In this document: in pieces, positions 12,253 through 12,841 of the stretch
Numbering within the stretch: the stretch's first letter is position 1
Layout: the number at the start of each line of letters is the position of its first letter
NCBI GenBank assembly: GCA_022798155.1
Contig: JAAWLY010000057.1
Span: 1-12,841, forward strand
Reading direction: 5' to 3'
DNA from: Lawsonibacter sp.
GTDB taxonomy: Bacteria; Bacillota; Clostridia; Oscillospirales; Oscillospiraceae
DNA: 12,841 nucleotides
Position numbers and translations under genes: made by a program
Notes under the pieces: model-generated
Told to the model about the DNA's origin: nothing
What the model saw: the letters and a program-made list of their open reading frames with translations, nothing else
Database searches by the model: none

Positions 12253-12841
12253 TTACTCAGTCTGGAAACGGCCAGTGTCGCCGGTATTGGCGCCGGCAGT
12301 GGCCAGAGCGGTCATAACTTCCTCGACGTAGGTGCCGATATTCTTGGTGGCGTCGTCGAAGTCATAGTCCATCACGTTGTTGGGGTCCAGCCCGAAGTCG
12401 TAGGCGGCCTGGGGCTGCTCCGCGTTGTCGATGACCAGGAACTGGTAGGAGCCTACCTCGTCGGCCTGGTTCACGCAGTCAGGGGACAGGGCGTACTCGA
12501 TCCACAGCTTGGCGGCGTTAGGGTGCTTGGCGCCCTTGAAGATGGCGGTAGCGCCGATCTCGCAGGAGGTGCCGCTGGAGGGGATGATCAGCTCGATGTT
12601 GTCATACCCGTTGTCCAGGATCTGAGTGATGCCGTCATGGAGGAAGCCGATGCCGATGGTGCACTCGCCGGTGCCTACGTTCTTGGAGGGGCCGGAGCCG
12701 GACTTGGTGTACACCTCAATGTTTTTGTCCAGGTCTACCAGGTACTGGATGCCCTCGTCGTGGCCGTACTTCTGGATCATGGTGTTGATGACCAGCTTGG
12801 CGGTGCCGGCGGTGTTGTAGTTGGACAGCCAGATCAGGCCC
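12253..12841 (-). CDS. Extracellular solute-binding protein of the ABC transporter (partial, 5' end outside window)
   Basis: The last 195 residues of a substrate-binding protein; the frame stays open to the window edge, so the internal ATG at 12780 is not the real start. The sequence GLIWLSNYNTAGTAKLVINT near the edge, then GECTIGIGFLHDGI, IELIIPSSGTSCEIGATAIF and KGAKHPNAAKLWIEYALSPD match the C-terminal lobe of AfuA/FbpA-like (SBP_bac_6) proteins, which bind iron(III), phosphonates or related ligands outside the membrane. The C-terminus is acidic. It is the first visible gene of the operon with the fused permease and ATPase. The signal peptide and the other ligand residues are not in the window, so the substrate stays open. 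Confidence 0.88.
   Translation of the reverse strand, partial: GLIWLSNYNTAGTAKLVINTMIQKYGHDEGIQYLVDLDKNIEVYTKSGSGPSKNVGTGECTIGIGFLHDGITQILDNGYDNIELIIPSSGTSCEIGATAIFKGAKHPNAAKLWIEYALSPDCVNQADEVGSYQFLVIDNAEQPQAAYDFGLDPNNVMDYDFDDATKNIGTYVEEVMTALATAGANTGDTGRFQTE

Overview
The window looks like a high-GC Clostridia chromosome, probably a gut Oscillospiraceae relative (Flavonifractor or Lawsonibacter type). This is inferred from strong AGGAGG-type ribosome sites, sigma-A promoters, a CBS-DRTGG family II pyrophosphatase, an SLH-domain cellulase and Firmicutes-type integrase and KTR proteins. No 16S or other diagnostic marker is present, so the placement is tentative.

Left part (about 1-5705): a small integrated mobile element at the 3' end of a tRNA-Thr(CGU) gene. 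Its left boundary is not visible. From left to right it has: a leftward pair (ribbon-helix-helix regulator, then Uma2 nuclease); an AT-rich divergent control region with phased GTCTATATA-type sites and a promoter on each side; a rightward operon of four small proteins (one like the C-terminal end of YqaJ recombinases, three unrecognised) ending in a terminator; about 500 bases of GC-rich non-coding DNA with repeats and nested hairpins; a leftward operon of four genes joined by three successive ATGA overlaps (excisionase-like HTH protein, unknown 104-aa protein, KTR-like zinc-ribbon protein, HUH rolling-circle replication initiator); and a rightward tyrosine integrase that keeps every catalytic residue but is cut by two in-frame TAG codons. 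No relaxase, coat protein, packaging gene or resistance gene is visible. The parts suggest an element that integrates by tyrosine recombination and replicates as a circle by HUH nicking, with its integrase now probably dead.

Right part (5705-12841): ordinary chromosome. tRNA-Thr (minus) has a consensus promoter and its own terminator. Rightward follow a Mn-dependent CBS pyrophosphatase and, 5 bases after it, a secreted SLH-GH5 endoglucanase. An 18-bp perfect hairpin ends this unit and also the convergent ABC transporter operon on the other strand. That operon reads substrate-binding protein (cut by the window edge), a fused two-domain permease and an ATPase, of the iron(III)/2-aminoethylphosphonate/polyamine-like class, with a hairpin after the binding-protein gene that probably reduces permease and ATPase expression.

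The most interesting parts are the integrase with two amber codons, the replication operon with its nested hairpin beside rep, and the two divergent control regions whose inverted or iterated sites sit inside promoter elements.
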